A stretch of DNA of 64,000 nt from Massilia litorea (GTDB lineage: Bacteria; Pseudomonadota; Gammaproteobacteria; Burkholderiales; Burkholderiaceae_D). The position numbers and the translations under genes are program-made. Location: NCBI RefSeq assembly GCF_015101885.1, contig NZ_CP062941.1:2046001-2110000 (forward strand), given 5' to 3'. The notes beneath the pieces were generated by a model that made no database searches, was not told where the DNA came from, and saw only the letters and a list, made by a program, of their open reading frames with translations. This document shows positions 54,001-61,882 of this stretch, piece by piece; position 1 is the first letter of the stretch; every line of letters starts with the position of its first letter.

Positions 54001-54193
54001 GCGTGACGTCGTTCTCGACCTGTTCCGGCGAGGCGCCCGGATACTGGGTCTCGACCCAGGCGAACGGAATCTCCACGTTCGGCATGCTTTCCACGCCGAG
54101 CGAGCGGTACGAGAACAGGCCGAGCACCATCAGGCCGACCATGACCATGGTCGCGAAGACGGGGTGGCGAATACTGACTTTGGTGACCCACAT
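51074..54193 (-). CDS. RND efflux transporter inner-membrane permease (HAE-1 type)
   Basis: This 1039-residue trimeric proton-driven pump subunit follows the AcrB/MexB plan. TM1 is at the N-terminus, a first periplasmic porter loop spans about 35-335, TM2-6 follow, then a second periplasmic loop and TM7-12. The proton-relay Asp pair in TM4 is seen in GLLIDDAIVVREN. Other family motifs are PGASPEQVENDVTRPMEE and FHSWRSTVITGLTLPISVLASF. It lies 4 bases after the adaptor gene. No outer-membrane channel gene is present, so a shared TolC-like protein is expected. Substrates cannot be read from the sequence. Confidence 0.94.
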   Translation of the reverse strand: MWVTKVSIRHPVFATMVMVGLMVLGLFSYRSLGVESMPNVEIPFAWVETQYPGASPEQVENDVTRPMEEVINTVSGIKNIRSNSWEGRSGVSIEFHIATNMDKAMQDLRDKVARVRPTFPKEVKEPFLIRADGENQQPVVRLSVTSNERDMRALSTLAEQVIVKRLQSVAGVGEVRTGGVARRQILVHVKPEQLRSQNIGIDEVLRAIQATNTNLPAGNLQYGAAERLVRVEGKMREAREFNNIIVARRASGPVYLSQVAEVVDGEREETSISRVNGVRAISLDITKVQDANTVLVGTGILKMVEELRKTMPKDVKFRVMDDQSTTVQHQLDNVKRTIIEGALLTMVIVFLFLHSWRSTVITGLTLPISVLASFIAMRYFGFTLNFLTLMALSLCIGLLIDDAIVVRENIVRHLGMGKSHLRAAEDGTNEIGLAVMATTFAIVAVFVPIAFMDGIIGRFFLQFGVTVAVAVLVSLFVSFTLDPMLSSVWPDPVKDRFKYVPWLGRIMARIEVGIEHVHGIYGRVLALALRWRKSTLALALGIFVGSLFLIPMIGGEFAPKTDDGFIQMKFKTPVGSSLAYTDGKVKQVEEALRAYPEIEAISSAIGVYEGHNSAQVILKLTDVKKTHRRSQETMESVIRARLQPIAGITMSVGNKPIFIAILGRDEAKLDAAAHKLMDKMRAIKGVADIEYSQEGANPATVIKINNELASDLGLSVAQVGAALRPFVGGDQISNWLAPDGQNYEVNVQLPRSSRQKVADLADLSLASSRVDAAGNPIMVPLRQVVEFVPSFSPQVLKRQALERRVAIYAGIEGRPSGDVNADIKKAMESIELPEGVRFDVGGDAQQMAETMANFGSAIVIAIIFIYLVLASQFGSFLQPIAIMMSLPMSLIGVLLALLATGSTLNVFSVIGVVMLMGLVTKNAILLVDFANHGQREGKAQFAAILEAGQVRLRPILMTTLAMIFGMLPMAIGAGDGGETQAPMGRAVIGGVITSTLLTLVVVPVAYSYLDNIGKRARRWFAKGHEHVAEAAPVIAKESA

Positions 54194-54197
54194 GATG

Positions 54198-55424
54198 TCA
54201 GCCTTTCTTCGCCGCGACGACCGGAGCCGGCGCTGCGCTGTTGGCCGCTTTCGCCAGCTTGACCTCGCTGCCCGGCTTCACGCCGTCGAGCGGCACGGCC
54301 AGCAGCACGGCGCCGGCTTCGACGCCGCCCGTGACCTCGGCCATGCCCTCGGCTTCGCTGCGCATGCCCAGCTGGACCGGCTGCGCCACCACCTTGCCGC
54401 CGTCGACCCGGTAGACGACGTCGCGCGCGCCGTCCTTGCGCAGGGCGGCCAGCGGCACGATCGGGCGTGGGGCGGATTTTTCGGTCGTGATCTCTCCCTT
54501 CGCGAACATGCCCGCGCGCAGGCTGCCGTCGTCGTTGGCCACGCTGATATACACCAGCATCGAGCGCGATCCGGGCTCGGTGGCCGGATTGATGCGCGCC
54601 ACCTTGCCTTCGAAACTGCGCTTTTCGAAGCCGTCGACCTTGAAGCGCACGTCCTGCCCGACCTGTACGCGCGGAATGTCGGAGGCCGGCACTTGCGCGT
54701 CGAGCGTCAGGTGCTGCAGGTCGACGATCGCCATCACCGGGCTGTCCGGCGAGAGTTTTTCGCCGGCCTGCACATAACGCTTGCTGACCACGCCCGCGAG
54801 CGGCGCGCGGATGGTCGTGTCGTTGAGGGCGATGCGCGCGAGATCCAGCTGGGCCCGCGCCGCGTCGACCGCCGCCTGCGCCAGCTCGACGCTGTTGCGG
54901 GTGGTGTCGAAGGAGTTTTGCGAGATGTAGTTCTGCTTGAGCAGGGCCTGGCTGTTGGCTTCGTTCTTGGTCGCCATCGCCAGCCGCGCCGTCGCTTCCT
55001 TGAGCAGCGCCGATTGCTGGGCGACGCGGGCGCGCGCATCGGCGTCGTCCAGGCGCGCGATGACCTGGCCGGCCGCGACCTTCATCCCTTCGCGCACGCT
55101 GGTATCGAGCACCACGCCCGAGACCTTCGATTTGACGGTCGCCTGGGCCAGCGGCGCGAGCGAACCGGACAAGGGCAAGCGCAGCGCCAGTTCGCGCGAC
55201 TCGACCGTGACGACGTCGTTCTGCGCCAGTTCGAACACGGTGGGCTTGTCGGCCTTTTTGGCGGCAGCGGCCGCCGCTGCGGGCGGCGTGCCCTTGCCCT
55301 GCAGCGCGAACCAGCCGCCGCCCGCGAGTGCAATGACTGCCAGCGCGATCGCCGGCTTGCGCCAGCGGAGACGCCGGGTAGATAGGGGGTGGGCGGAAGT
55401 GAGCGGCAGGGTTTCGATTTTCAT
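54198..55424 (-). CDS. RND efflux periplasmic adaptor (membrane fusion protein)
   Basis: This 408-residue HlyD/AcrA-type adaptor links the RND pump to an outer-membrane channel. An N-terminal anchor helix (about 25-42, no lipobox) is followed by the first lipoyl half (LAPLAQATVKSKVSGVV and VAAGQVIARLDDADAR). A coiled-coil hairpin (about 115-170), the second lipoyl half (TTIRAPLAGVVSKRYVQAGEKL) and beta-barrel and membrane-proximal domains complete it. The ATG at 55424 (MKIETLPLTS) is chosen; the longer frame overlaps the divergent promoter region. It is the first gene of the pump operon, with no adjacent regulator gene. Confidence 0.92.
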   Translation of the reverse strand: MKIETLPLTSAHPLSTRRLRWRKPAIALAVIALAGGGWFALQGKGTPPAAAAAAAKKADKPTVFELAQNDVVTVESRELALRLPLSGSLAPLAQATVKSKVSGVVLDTSVREGMKVAAGQVIARLDDADARARVAQQSALLKEATARLAMATKNEANSQALLKQNYISQNSFDTTRNSVELAQAAVDAARAQLDLARIALNDTTIRAPLAGVVSKRYVQAGEKLSPDSPVMAIVDLQHLTLDAQVPASDIPRVQVGQDVRFKVDGFEKRSFEGKVARINPATEPGSRSMLVYISVANDDGSLRAGMFAKGEITTEKSAPRPIVPLAALRKDGARDVVYRVDGGKVVAQPVQLGMRSEAEGMAEVTGGVEAGAVLLAVPLDGVKPGSEVKLAKAANSAAPAPVVAAKKG

Positions 55425-55761
55425 GGCGGCCGTTGTTCGAATTGTTGAGAGCGCGAGGAGAGACGGGAAGCGAATAGGGAGCGCGCGTGCTCCACCTGGT
55501 CCGAGGCGAAGCTCCGTGCGCATGGTGGTGACTATAGAAATTGACAACTCGCGGCGCCATCGGAATGCGATAAGCAGCGGTTTCTGGACGCTGAAGTGCA
55601 GAAAAGGAGGACAAAGCGTGGCAAGCCGCGGACGCGCCTGCGGCGCTTCATGCAGGCGCGATTATTTGTGTGTGCGCAAACGAATCCGGGCCGGCGAGGT
55701 CAAAAATGGGTCGGTTGAGGGCGCTGCATCGCCTTCATTTCATTCGAGAAAAGGATTTTCC
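55425..55761. other. Divergent promoter region between the RND operon and a GGDEF-EAL gene
   Basis: These 337 bases contain no supported gene. A perfect 9-base inverted repeat CGCGCCTGC...GCAGGCGCG (55633-55641 and 55652-55660, 10-base loop), followed by ATTATTTGTG, is the clearest feature. It could be a hairpin or an operator. No TetR- or MarR-type regulator gene is adjacent. Confidence 0.4.
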
Positions 55762-57864
55762 GTGAGCAGCGATTTGCCCGAGCCGCCCCTGTCCGCCTTC
55801 CCCGGCGGGCCGGCGCGGGAAGTGCTGGACTGGCTGTACCGTTTCGTCGCCGCGATCGAACTGAGCCCGTCGGTGGCGGTGCACAGCCAGGACCGCAAGG
55901 GCGTCGTGCGCTTCTGGAACCACGCCTGCGCCGAGCTCACCGGCATCCCGGCCGCCGAGGCGCTCGGCCAGCCCTTCGTCAAGCTGGTCAAGCACCTCGG
56001 CGCGCAGGAGGAGTTCGACGACACCATCGCCGCGGTCTGGCGTACCGGCGAGGCGGTCAAGTCGCGCGAGTGGCATGTCGAGCTGCGCGACGGGCGCCGC
56101 CTGTGGCTGCACTCGAGCCATTTCCCGGTGCCGGGCGATGGCAAGGGCGAGGACGCGGTGCGCCAGGTCTTCTGCATGGAAGTCGACGTCACCGCGCGCA
56201 AGGCGCTCGAGGAATCCTTGCGCCAGGCCGGCCAGGTGTTCGACCACGCGCGCGACGCCATCCTGGTGGTCGACCGCGAGCACCGGGTGCTGGCCGCCAA
56301 CCGCGCCTATACCGAGCTGACCGGCTATACGTCCGGCGAGGCCGTCGGCGTCGAACTGCCGAGCCTGCGGCTGGGGGTGCAGGAGCGCGCCTTCTACGAC
56401 CGCCTGCGCGACCACCTCGACGGCCACCAGCACTGGGAGGGTGAACTGTGGGGCATGCGCCGCGACGGCACCACGATCCCGATCCGCGCGGCCCTGTCGC
56501 CGATCACCGACAAGAACGGCGCCGTCACCAGTTATATGGTGATGCTGACCGACATCAGCGAGCGCCGGCGCGCGGTCGAGCAGGCGCGCCACCAGGCCGA
56601 GCACGACCCGCTGACCGGCTTGCCGAACCGCATCCTGTTCATGGACCGGCTCGAGCAGGCGCTGGCGACGGTGGCGCGCAAGCAGCGCCAGTTCGCGCTG
56701 ATGTTCATCGACCTCGACCATTTCAAGGCGATCAACGATACCCATGGCCATGAGGTCGGCGACGCCGTGCTGCTGGAAGTGGCGCACCGGCTGCGGCGCT
56801 GCGTGCGCCGGGTCGACACGGTCAGCCGGCTCGGCGGCGACGAATTCGTCGTGCTGCTGGCCGACATCGGCGGCGTCGACCAGGCGGCCCACGTCGCGGA
56901 CACCATCATGCAGTCGGTGGCGCGTCCGGTGCAGGCGACGGTCGGCTCACTGACCCTGTCGGTGTCGATCGGCATCGCCATTTGCCCGAGCGACGGCGAC
57001 GACCCGAAAACCCTGCTGCGCCACGCCGACGTGGCCATGTACCACGCCAAGGAAGCGGGGCGCAGCGCCTTCCAGTTCTTCAGCCAGGAAATGAATTCGC
57101 GCGTGCTCGAGCGCGTGCAGGTGGAGCAGCGGCTGCGCCGGGCGCTGGACAAGGGCGAGTTCGAGCTCGAATACCAGCCCGAAATCGACATCGGCAGCGG
57201 GCGCACGGTCGGCTTCGAAGCCCTGATCCGCTGGCGCGACCCCGAACGCGGCCTCCTGATGCCCAGCGCCTTCATCAGCGCCGCCGAAGAATCCGGACTG
57301 ATCGTGCCGATCGGCAAGTGGGTGCTGTTCGAGGCCTGCCAGCAGGCACGCCGCTGGCGCGACGCCGGCTTTACGGTGGCGGTGGCGGTCAACCTGTCGC
57401 ATGTCCAGTTCATCCACGACGACCTGCTCGGGGATGTCGACGAGGCATTGGCGGCGTCCGGCCTGGCGCCCGAATTCCTCGACCTGGAGATCACCGAAAA
57501 AACCATCATGGGCGGCGACGCCGCGACGCTTGCCCTCGTCAGCACCCTGCGCGCGCGCGGCGTGCAGCTGACCATCGACAACTTCGGCACGGGCTTTTCC
57601 AGCCTGTCGAGCCTGCGCCGCTTCCCGCTGTCGAAACTCAAGATCGACCGCAGCTTCATCGACGACATCGTCAGCGAGCCGGACGGGGCGGCCATGATCC
57701 CGGCCATCATCGCGCTGGCGCGCAGCCTGAAATTGAAGGTGATCGCCGAAGGGGTGGAGACGGCCGAGCAGCTGCAGTACCTGCGGCAGCATGGCTGCGA
57801 CGAATACCAGGGGTTTTATGCGGGGACGGGGCGCGGGGCGGTACCTACACCCCCGCCTCCATGA
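55762..57864 (+). CDS. PAS-PAS-GGDEF-EAL protein with altered EAL domain
   Basis: This 700-residue cytosolic cyclic di-GMP protein has two PAS domains (about 25-140 and 150-270), a GGDEF domain with intact GGDEF (358-362) and an EAL domain with Glu486-Ala-Leu488. The metal-binding DDFGTGYSS motif reads DNFGTGFSS (Asp606-Asn607). The C-terminus departs from the family after CDEYQGFY, ending GTGRGAVPTPPPP instead of the usual SRP-type ending. It runs 20 bases into the opposing gene. It starts at GTG with AAGGA upstream; a long upstream frame is a shadow. It is probably a diguanylate cyclase with weak or regulatory EAL. Confidence 0.9.
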   Translation: MSSDLPEPPLSAFPGGPAREVLDWLYRFVAAIELSPSVAVHSQDRKGVVRFWNHACAELTGIPAAEALGQPFVKLVKHLGAQEEFDDTIAAVWRTGEAVKSREWHVELRDGRRLWLHSSHFPVPGDGKGEDAVRQVFCMEVDVTARKALEESLRQAGQVFDHARDAILVVDREHRVLAANRAYTELTGYTSGEAVGVELPSLRLGVQERAFYDRLRDHLDGHQHWEGELWGMRRDGTTIPIRAALSPITDKNGAVTSYMVMLTDISERRRAVEQARHQAEHDPLTGLPNRILFMDRLEQALATVARKQRQFALMFIDLDHFKAINDTHGHEVGDAVLLEVAHRLRRCVRRVDTVSRLGGDEFVVLLADIGGVDQAAHVADTIMQSVARPVQATVGSLTLSVSIGIAICPSDGDDPKTLLRHADVAMYHAKEAGRSAFQFFSQEMNSRVLERVQVEQRLRRALDKGEFELEYQPEIDIGSGRTVGFEALIRWRDPERGLLMPSAFISAAEESGLIVPIGKWVLFEACQQARRWRDAGFTVAVAVNLSHVQFIHDDLLGDVDEALAASGLAPEFLDLEITEKTIMGGDAATLALVSTLRARGVQLTIDNFGTGFSSLSSLRRFPLSKLKIDRSFIDDIVSEPDGAAMIPAIIALARSLKLKVIAEGVETAEQLQYLRQHGCDEYQGFYAGTGRGAVPTPPPP

Positions 57865-58819
57865 GGCCGTGGCCTTCGTCGTAGAGGCGGATGCGCGCCA
57901 GCACCTGGCCGTGGTCGGACGCCGCCGGCAGCGCGAGGTCGAGGTGGTCGTTCAGGTAGATCACGTCGACCACTTCGCCGACCGCGCTCGGCAGCGCGCC
58001 GTTGAACTCTTCCGACACCAGGATGTGGTCGATGGTCGAGTAATGGCCCTCGTGCACGCTCGAGAAGCCGAGGTGGCGCGCATGGTCGGCGCGGCGCTGC
58101 ACCTGGCTGGCGTCGTACAGGCGGTCGCCCAGCGGCGTGCCGGCGCCGAGCACGATGCTGGTGGTGACGGAATCGGCGACGTCGTTGAAGTCGCCCAGCA
58201 GCACGCGTGGACGGCGGTTGGCGCGGCCCATTTCCGTCATCAGGACGCGCAAGGCCGCCGCCTCGGTGCCGCGCCGGATCAGCGAACGCAGGCAGGCCAG
58301 CGCATACAGGGCGGGGTCTTCGCCTGTGTCGCCGGTGCGGTAGTCGGGGCGGCGCGATTTCAGATGCACGACCACCACGTCGACCAGCACGTCGGGCGAG
58401 ACGGTGATCACCGCATGCAGCGGCGCGCGGGTGAAGCGGGCGGCGTCGCGGCTGCCTGCCGGCAGCTCTATGCCGCGTGGAAACTCAATCATTTGCCGGG
58501 CGGGCGCGGCCAGCGGCAGGCGCGACACCAGGGCCACGCTCGGCGTCAGGCGCATCGCTGCCGGGTCCGGGTCGAAACCGAGGTGGAAGGCTTCGCGGTA
58601 ACGGGTGGTGCGCGCCAGCACTTCCTTCAGCGTTGCCTGCGAGAAGATTTCCTGGAAGCCGATCACGTCGGCGTCCAGCAGGTCGAGCTGGTGCGCCGTC
58701 CAGTTCAGCTTGGCCTCGTATTCCGCTAGCGTGGTCGGCAGCAAGTTGTCGTACAGCTTTACGCCCGGTGGCGCCAGGTTGCATACGTTGAAGGTGGCAA
58801 AGCGTATTTCTTGCTGCAT
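57845..58819 (-). CDS. Endonuclease/exonuclease/phosphatase (EEP) fold protein
   Basis: This 324-residue protein has the EEP (DNase I-like) fold: N-terminal FATFNVCNL, DVIGFQEIFS with the metal-binding Glu, VVVVHLKSRR, LLGDFNDV and a C-terminal ASDHGQVLARI with the catalytic His. The spacing between motifs is longer than in ExoIII, and the DNA substrate contacts are not apparent. It could act on nucleotides, sugars or lipids instead of DNA. There is no signal peptide. Its end overlaps the opposing GGDEF-EAL gene. A second EEP protein lies 2 kb away, of a different subfamily. Confidence 0.85.
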   Translation of the reverse strand: MQQEIRFATFNVCNLAPPGVKLYDNLLPTTLAEYEAKLNWTAHQLDLLDADVIGFQEIFSQATLKEVLARTTRYREAFHLGFDPDPAAMRLTPSVALVSRLPLAAPARQMIEFPRGIELPAGSRDAARFTRAPLHAVITVSPDVLVDVVVVHLKSRRPDYRTGDTGEDPALYALACLRSLIRRGTEAAALRVLMTEMGRANRRPRVLLGDFNDVADSVTTSIVLGAGTPLGDRLYDASQVQRRADHARHLGFSSVHEGHYSTIDHILVSEEFNGALPSAVGEVVDVIYLNDHLDLALPAASDHGQVLARIRLYDEGHGLMEAGV

Positions 58820-58857
58820 AATAGAAACCCTTTATTCCAGTGTTTAGCGTATCACGC

Positions 58858-59349
58858 ATGGCCAAGAAAGAGCACGTGTCCGAGACACCCGCCACAAGCT
58901 TCCTGCGCAAGCATGCGGTCGCATTTTCCGAACATCCCTATGCCTACGAGGAGCACGGCGGCACCGCGGTGTCCGCGCGCGCGCTCGGCGTACCGGAGCA
59001 CGACGTGGTGAAAACCCTCGTGATGCAGGACGAGGCGGCCCGCCCGCTCATCGTGCTGATGCACGGCGACTGCAAGGTGTCGACCAAAAACCTGGCGCGT
59101 GCCATCGGCTGCAAGTCGGTCGAACCCTGCAAGCCCGAGGTGGCCCAGCGCCACTCCGGCTACCTGGTCGGCGGCACTTCTCCCTTCGGCATCCGCAAGG
59201 CGATGCCGGTGTATGTCGAGGAAAGCATCCTCGCCCTGGAGAAGATCTACATCAACGGCGGCCGCCGCGGCTACCTGGTCGGCATCGCGCCGCGCGTGCT
59301 GGTCGAGGTGCTGGGCGCCAAACCGGTGCAGTGCGCGCTGGCCGACTGA
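58858..59349 (+). CDS. ybaK: Cys-tRNA(Pro)/aminoacyl-tRNA deacylase YbaK/EbsC
   Basis: YbaK hydrolyses mischarged Cys-tRNA(Pro) in trans. The 163-residue product shows the INS-type deacylase fold with VVKTLVMQDEA, then LMHGDCKVSTKNLARAIGCKSVEPC. SGYLVGGTSPFGIRKAMPVYVEESIL is the diagnostic segment, with the conserved Lys and GG(T/I)SP motif. The ATG at 58858 gives the family N-terminus; a GTG at 58840 is possible. It is divergent from the EEP gene and 72 bases upstream of plsY. Confidence 0.93.
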   Translation: MAKKEHVSETPATSFLRKHAVAFSEHPYAYEEHGGTAVSARALGVPEHDVVKTLVMQDEAARPLIVLMHGDCKVSTKNLARAIGCKSVEPCKPEVAQRHSGYLVGGTSPFGIRKAMPVYVEESILALEKIYINGGRRGYLVGIAPRVLVEVLGAKPVQCALAD

Positions 59350-59421
59350 CTACCGTCCAGCGCGGCGCTGGTGTATATTCACGAGCCCGCCAGAGGGTCA
59401 TCACAGAGAGACAACAAGTAA

Positions 59422-60042
59422 ATGAACACCCTGATTGCCACCATCGCCGCCTATTTGCTCGGCTCGATTTCGTTTGCCGTCGTGATGAGCCGCGTGTTCG
59501 GCCTGTCCGACCCGCGCACCTATGGCTCGAAGAACCCGGGCGCGACCAATGTGCTGCGCAGCGGCAGCAAGAAAGCGGCGATCGCGACCCTGGTCGGCGA
59601 CGGCGCCAAAGGCTGGCTGGCCGTCTGGCTGGCGGTCCAGTTCGGGCCCGACCATGGCATCGACGACACCGGCATCGCGCTGGTGGCGATCGCCGTCTTC
59701 CTGGGCCACCTGTGGCCGGTCTTCTTCCGTTTTGTCGGCGGCAAGGGCGTCGCCACGGCGCTGGGCGTGCTGCTCGGCCTGAACCCCTGGCTCGGCCTGG
59801 CCACCCTCGTGACCTGGCTGGTCGTGGCCTACGCCTTCCGCTACTCGTCGCTGGCCGCCCTGATCGCCGCCGTGTTCGCCCCGTTTTATTATGGCCTGCT
59901 GTTCGGCGTGAACGAGATCCTGTTCGCCGTGATCGCCATGAGCGCGCTGCTGCTGTGGCGCCACAGCACCAACATCGGCAACCTCATCGCAGGCAAGGAA
60001 TCGCGCATCGGCAGCAAGGCTGTCGGCGCAAAAAAGAAGTAA
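59422..60042 (+). CDS. plsY: Acyl-phosphate:glycerol-3-phosphate acyltransferase
   Basis: PlsY makes lysophosphatidic acid from acyl-phosphate in the inner membrane, the step before PlsC. The 206-residue protein has about five to seven membrane helices. The three family motifs are [24 protein letters not shown] and [15 protein letters not shown]. The C-terminus is basic. GAGAGACAACAAGTAA precedes the ATG. It is separated from the next gene by a hairpin. Confidence 0.95.
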   Translation: MNTLIATIAAYLLGSISFAVVMSRVFGLSDPRTYGSKNPGATNVLRSGSKKAAIATLVGDGAKGWLAVWLAVQFGPDHGIDDTGIALVAIAVFLGHLWPVFFRFVGGKGVATALGVLLGLNPWLGLATLVTWLVVAYAFRYSSLAALIAAVFAPFYYGLLFGVNEILFAVIAMSALLLWRHSTNIGNLIAGKESRIGSKAVGAKKK

Positions 60043-60101
60043 GCACGGGGCGAACAATGCCCTGTTGATTCCCTCACAAGCATCCCCACATACCGCTTTT
60101 A

Positions 60102-60122
60102 GCCGGCGCACAGTGCGCCGGC
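60102..60122. terminator. Hairpin after plsY
   Basis: Perfect 9-base arms GCCGGCGCA and TGCGCCGGC close a 3-base loop, with TTTT just before it on the plus strand. On the plus strand no T-run follows, so it is a weak terminator. Confidence 0.5.
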
Positions 60123-60146
60123 ATCCATTCAGGAAGGCGGTGTAGC

Positions 60147-60809
60147 GTGAGCAAGCAATTGAGGATTGATTTCGTGTCGGACGTGTCGTGCCCCTGGTGC
60201 GCGATCGGCCTCAAGTCCCTGGAACAGGCCCTGGAGCGCGTTGCGCCCGAGGTCACGGCCGAGCTGCATTTCCAGCCCTTCGAACTCAATCCCGACATGG
60301 GTCCCGAAGGCCAGGACATCGTTGAACACATCAGCGAAAAATACGGCGCCCCGCTCGAGCAGCAGATCCAGTCGCGCGAACAGATCCGCCAGCGCGGCGA
60401 AGCGGTCGGTTTTACCTTCGACATGGCGCGCCGCGGCCGTATCTACAACACCTTCGATGCCCACCGCCTGCTGCACTGGGCCGAGTCGCAGGGCCGCCAG
60501 CACGCACTCAAGCTCGCCCTGTTCGAAGCCTATTTCACCCATTGCGAAGACCCGAGCTCGCGCGAGCTGCTGGTGCGCGTGGCCGGCCAGGTCGGTCTCG
60601 ACACGACCGAAGCGCAGCGCATCCTGGAAACGGGCGAGTATGCCGACGAAGTGCGCGAGACCGAACTGTTCTTCCAGCGCGCCGGCATCCGCTCGGTACC
60701 TGCGATCGTCATCAACCAGCGCCACCTGATCTCGGGCGGGCAGCCGCCGGAAGTGTTCGAGCGCGCGCTGCGCGAGATTGCGGCGCAAGCGGACGCGCCG
60801 TTGATTTGA
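60147..60809 (+). CDS. DsbA-family thioredoxin-fold oxidoreductase (FrnE-like)
   Basis: This 220-residue protein has no signal peptide, so it is probably cytosolic. It shows the DsbA-like fold with active site CPWC at Cys15-Cys18, a long helical insertion (about 60-150), and the cis-Pro loop in GIRSVPAIVINQRHLISGGQ. FrnE-type proteins have this layout and are linked to oxidative stress or polyketide release. The start is GTG with AGGAAGG 9 bases upstream. It is expressed alone downstream of plsY. Confidence 0.9.
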   Translation: MSKQLRIDFVSDVSCPWCAIGLKSLEQALERVAPEVTAELHFQPFELNPDMGPEGQDIVEHISEKYGAPLEQQIQSREQIRQRGEAVGFTFDMARRGRIYNTFDAHRLLHWAESQGRQHALKLALFEAYFTHCEDPSSRELLVRVAGQVGLDTTEAQRILETGEYADEVRETELFFQRAGIRSVPAIVINQRHLISGGQPPEVFERALREIAAQADAPLI

Positions 60810-60820
60810 TTGGGTGATGC

Positions 60821-60902
60821 CCGTAGGGTGGGCGCCCCGGACCCACCAATGCATGCGTCACGTTTGCTCATGTTACGGTGGGCACGGGGCGCCCACCCTA
60901 CG
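60821..60902. repeat. REP-like palindromic pair (site 6)
   Basis: Unit one (60821-60857) has the GTAGGGTGGGC head on the plus strand. Unit two (60872-60902) has it on the minus strand (GCCCACCCTAC). They face each other as at site 1, between convergent genes. Confidence 0.74.
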
Positions 60903-60929
60903 TCCCGGTGGGTGCACGTCGCCGGATAA

Positions 60930-61784
60930 TCAGGCCCCCGGAACCAGCTCCAGCACCACTGGCTGATGATCCGACGCCGCCGTCTCCGACTGCACCTCCA
61001 CGCTGGCCACGCGCCGCGCGAGATCTTCGGTGACAAAAAAATAATCGTAGCAATCCGGCTTCTCCGGCCACGGATAACCGTGCAGGCCGGCGGTCGGCGC
61101 GCGCGCATGGCCGGGATGGCGGGCGGCCCAGGCGTCGAGCAGCAGCGGCGCGCCCTCCGCATGCGGCGCGAGCAGGGCCTGGTAGGCGGCGTCGCCCGGC
61201 GCCATGTTGAAGTCGCCGCAGTAGATGGCCGAGGCCGGGCGCTCGCCCAGCTGGTACGGCGCGTCCATCTCCGGATGCGCGGCGAAGATGCGGGCGCGTG
61301 CGCTCGCTTCCGCATGCAGTTCGCGCAGGCGCCGTATCTGCGCCATCCTTTGGAGCGGCGAATGGTATTCGAGGTGGGTAGTCACCAGGCGCAGCCTGGC
61401 GCCGGGCGTATCGAGCACGACCTCGATCGCGCCGCGCGGCATGCCGGGTGCGCCTTCCGGGTCGACCGGCCAGGGCAGCATGTGGCGCTGGGCCTGGGTG
61501 ATGCGGTATTTCGAGAGGATCAGGTTGCCGAACAGGCGGGGGACGTTGTTGCGGTAGATTTCACTGGGAGCGTGCTCGATCGCGTGGAAGCCACCGAAGG
61601 CGCCCGCCAGCTGCTTGAACTGGTTGGCGGTGGCGCTGCCCTCGAGTTCAGGGTGGTTGGCGGCGACTTCCTGGAGGCAGATGATGTCCGGATTGAGCTT
61701 GCGCAGCACATCGATGATCGCGTGGATACGGATGCGCCCGTCTTTCCCACAACCCCAGTGAATGTTCCAACTTACAACGCGCAT
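60930..61784 (-). CDS. Endonuclease/exonuclease/phosphatase family protein
   Basis: This 284-residue EEP-fold protein begins MRVVSWNIHWGCGKDGRI and has DIICLQEVAANHPEL (metal-binding Glu). LVTTHLEYHSPLQRMAQIRRL, YCGDFNMAPGD and a C-terminal SDHQPVVLEL with the catalytic His complete the fold. The motif spacing is close to the subfamily that includes many uncharacterised bacterial phosphodiesterases. No signal peptide is present. It lies 98 bases after tsaD in the same direction and may be co-transcribed. Confidence 0.88.
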   Translation of the reverse strand: MRVVSWNIHWGCGKDGRIRIHAIIDVLRKLNPDIICLQEVAANHPELEGSATANQFKQLAGAFGGFHAIEHAPSEIYRNNVPRLFGNLILSKYRITQAQRHMLPWPVDPEGAPGMPRGAIEVVLDTPGARLRLVTTHLEYHSPLQRMAQIRRLRELHAEASARARIFAAHPEMDAPYQLGERPASAIYCGDFNMAPGDAAYQALLAPHAEGAPLLLDAWAARHPGHARAPTAGLHGYPWPEKPDCYDYFFVTEDLARRVASVEVQSETAASDHQPVVLELVPGA

Positions 61785-61882
61785 GTAGGACCTCCCAAAA
61801 CTGGACCGCCCGAGTTTGCCATCGTTCGGGGCAGGGCGGTCACACGGTAGGATCGTTGTCAGCGTTGCAAGTTCACGAAATC

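Noticed and set aside
60129..60854. A 241-codon minus-strand frame opposite the DsbA-like gene
   Set aside because: It starts inside the REP-like repeat at site 6 and is antisense to a clear DsbA-fold gene. REP elements read as VRGAHPT-type peptides often create such false genes.
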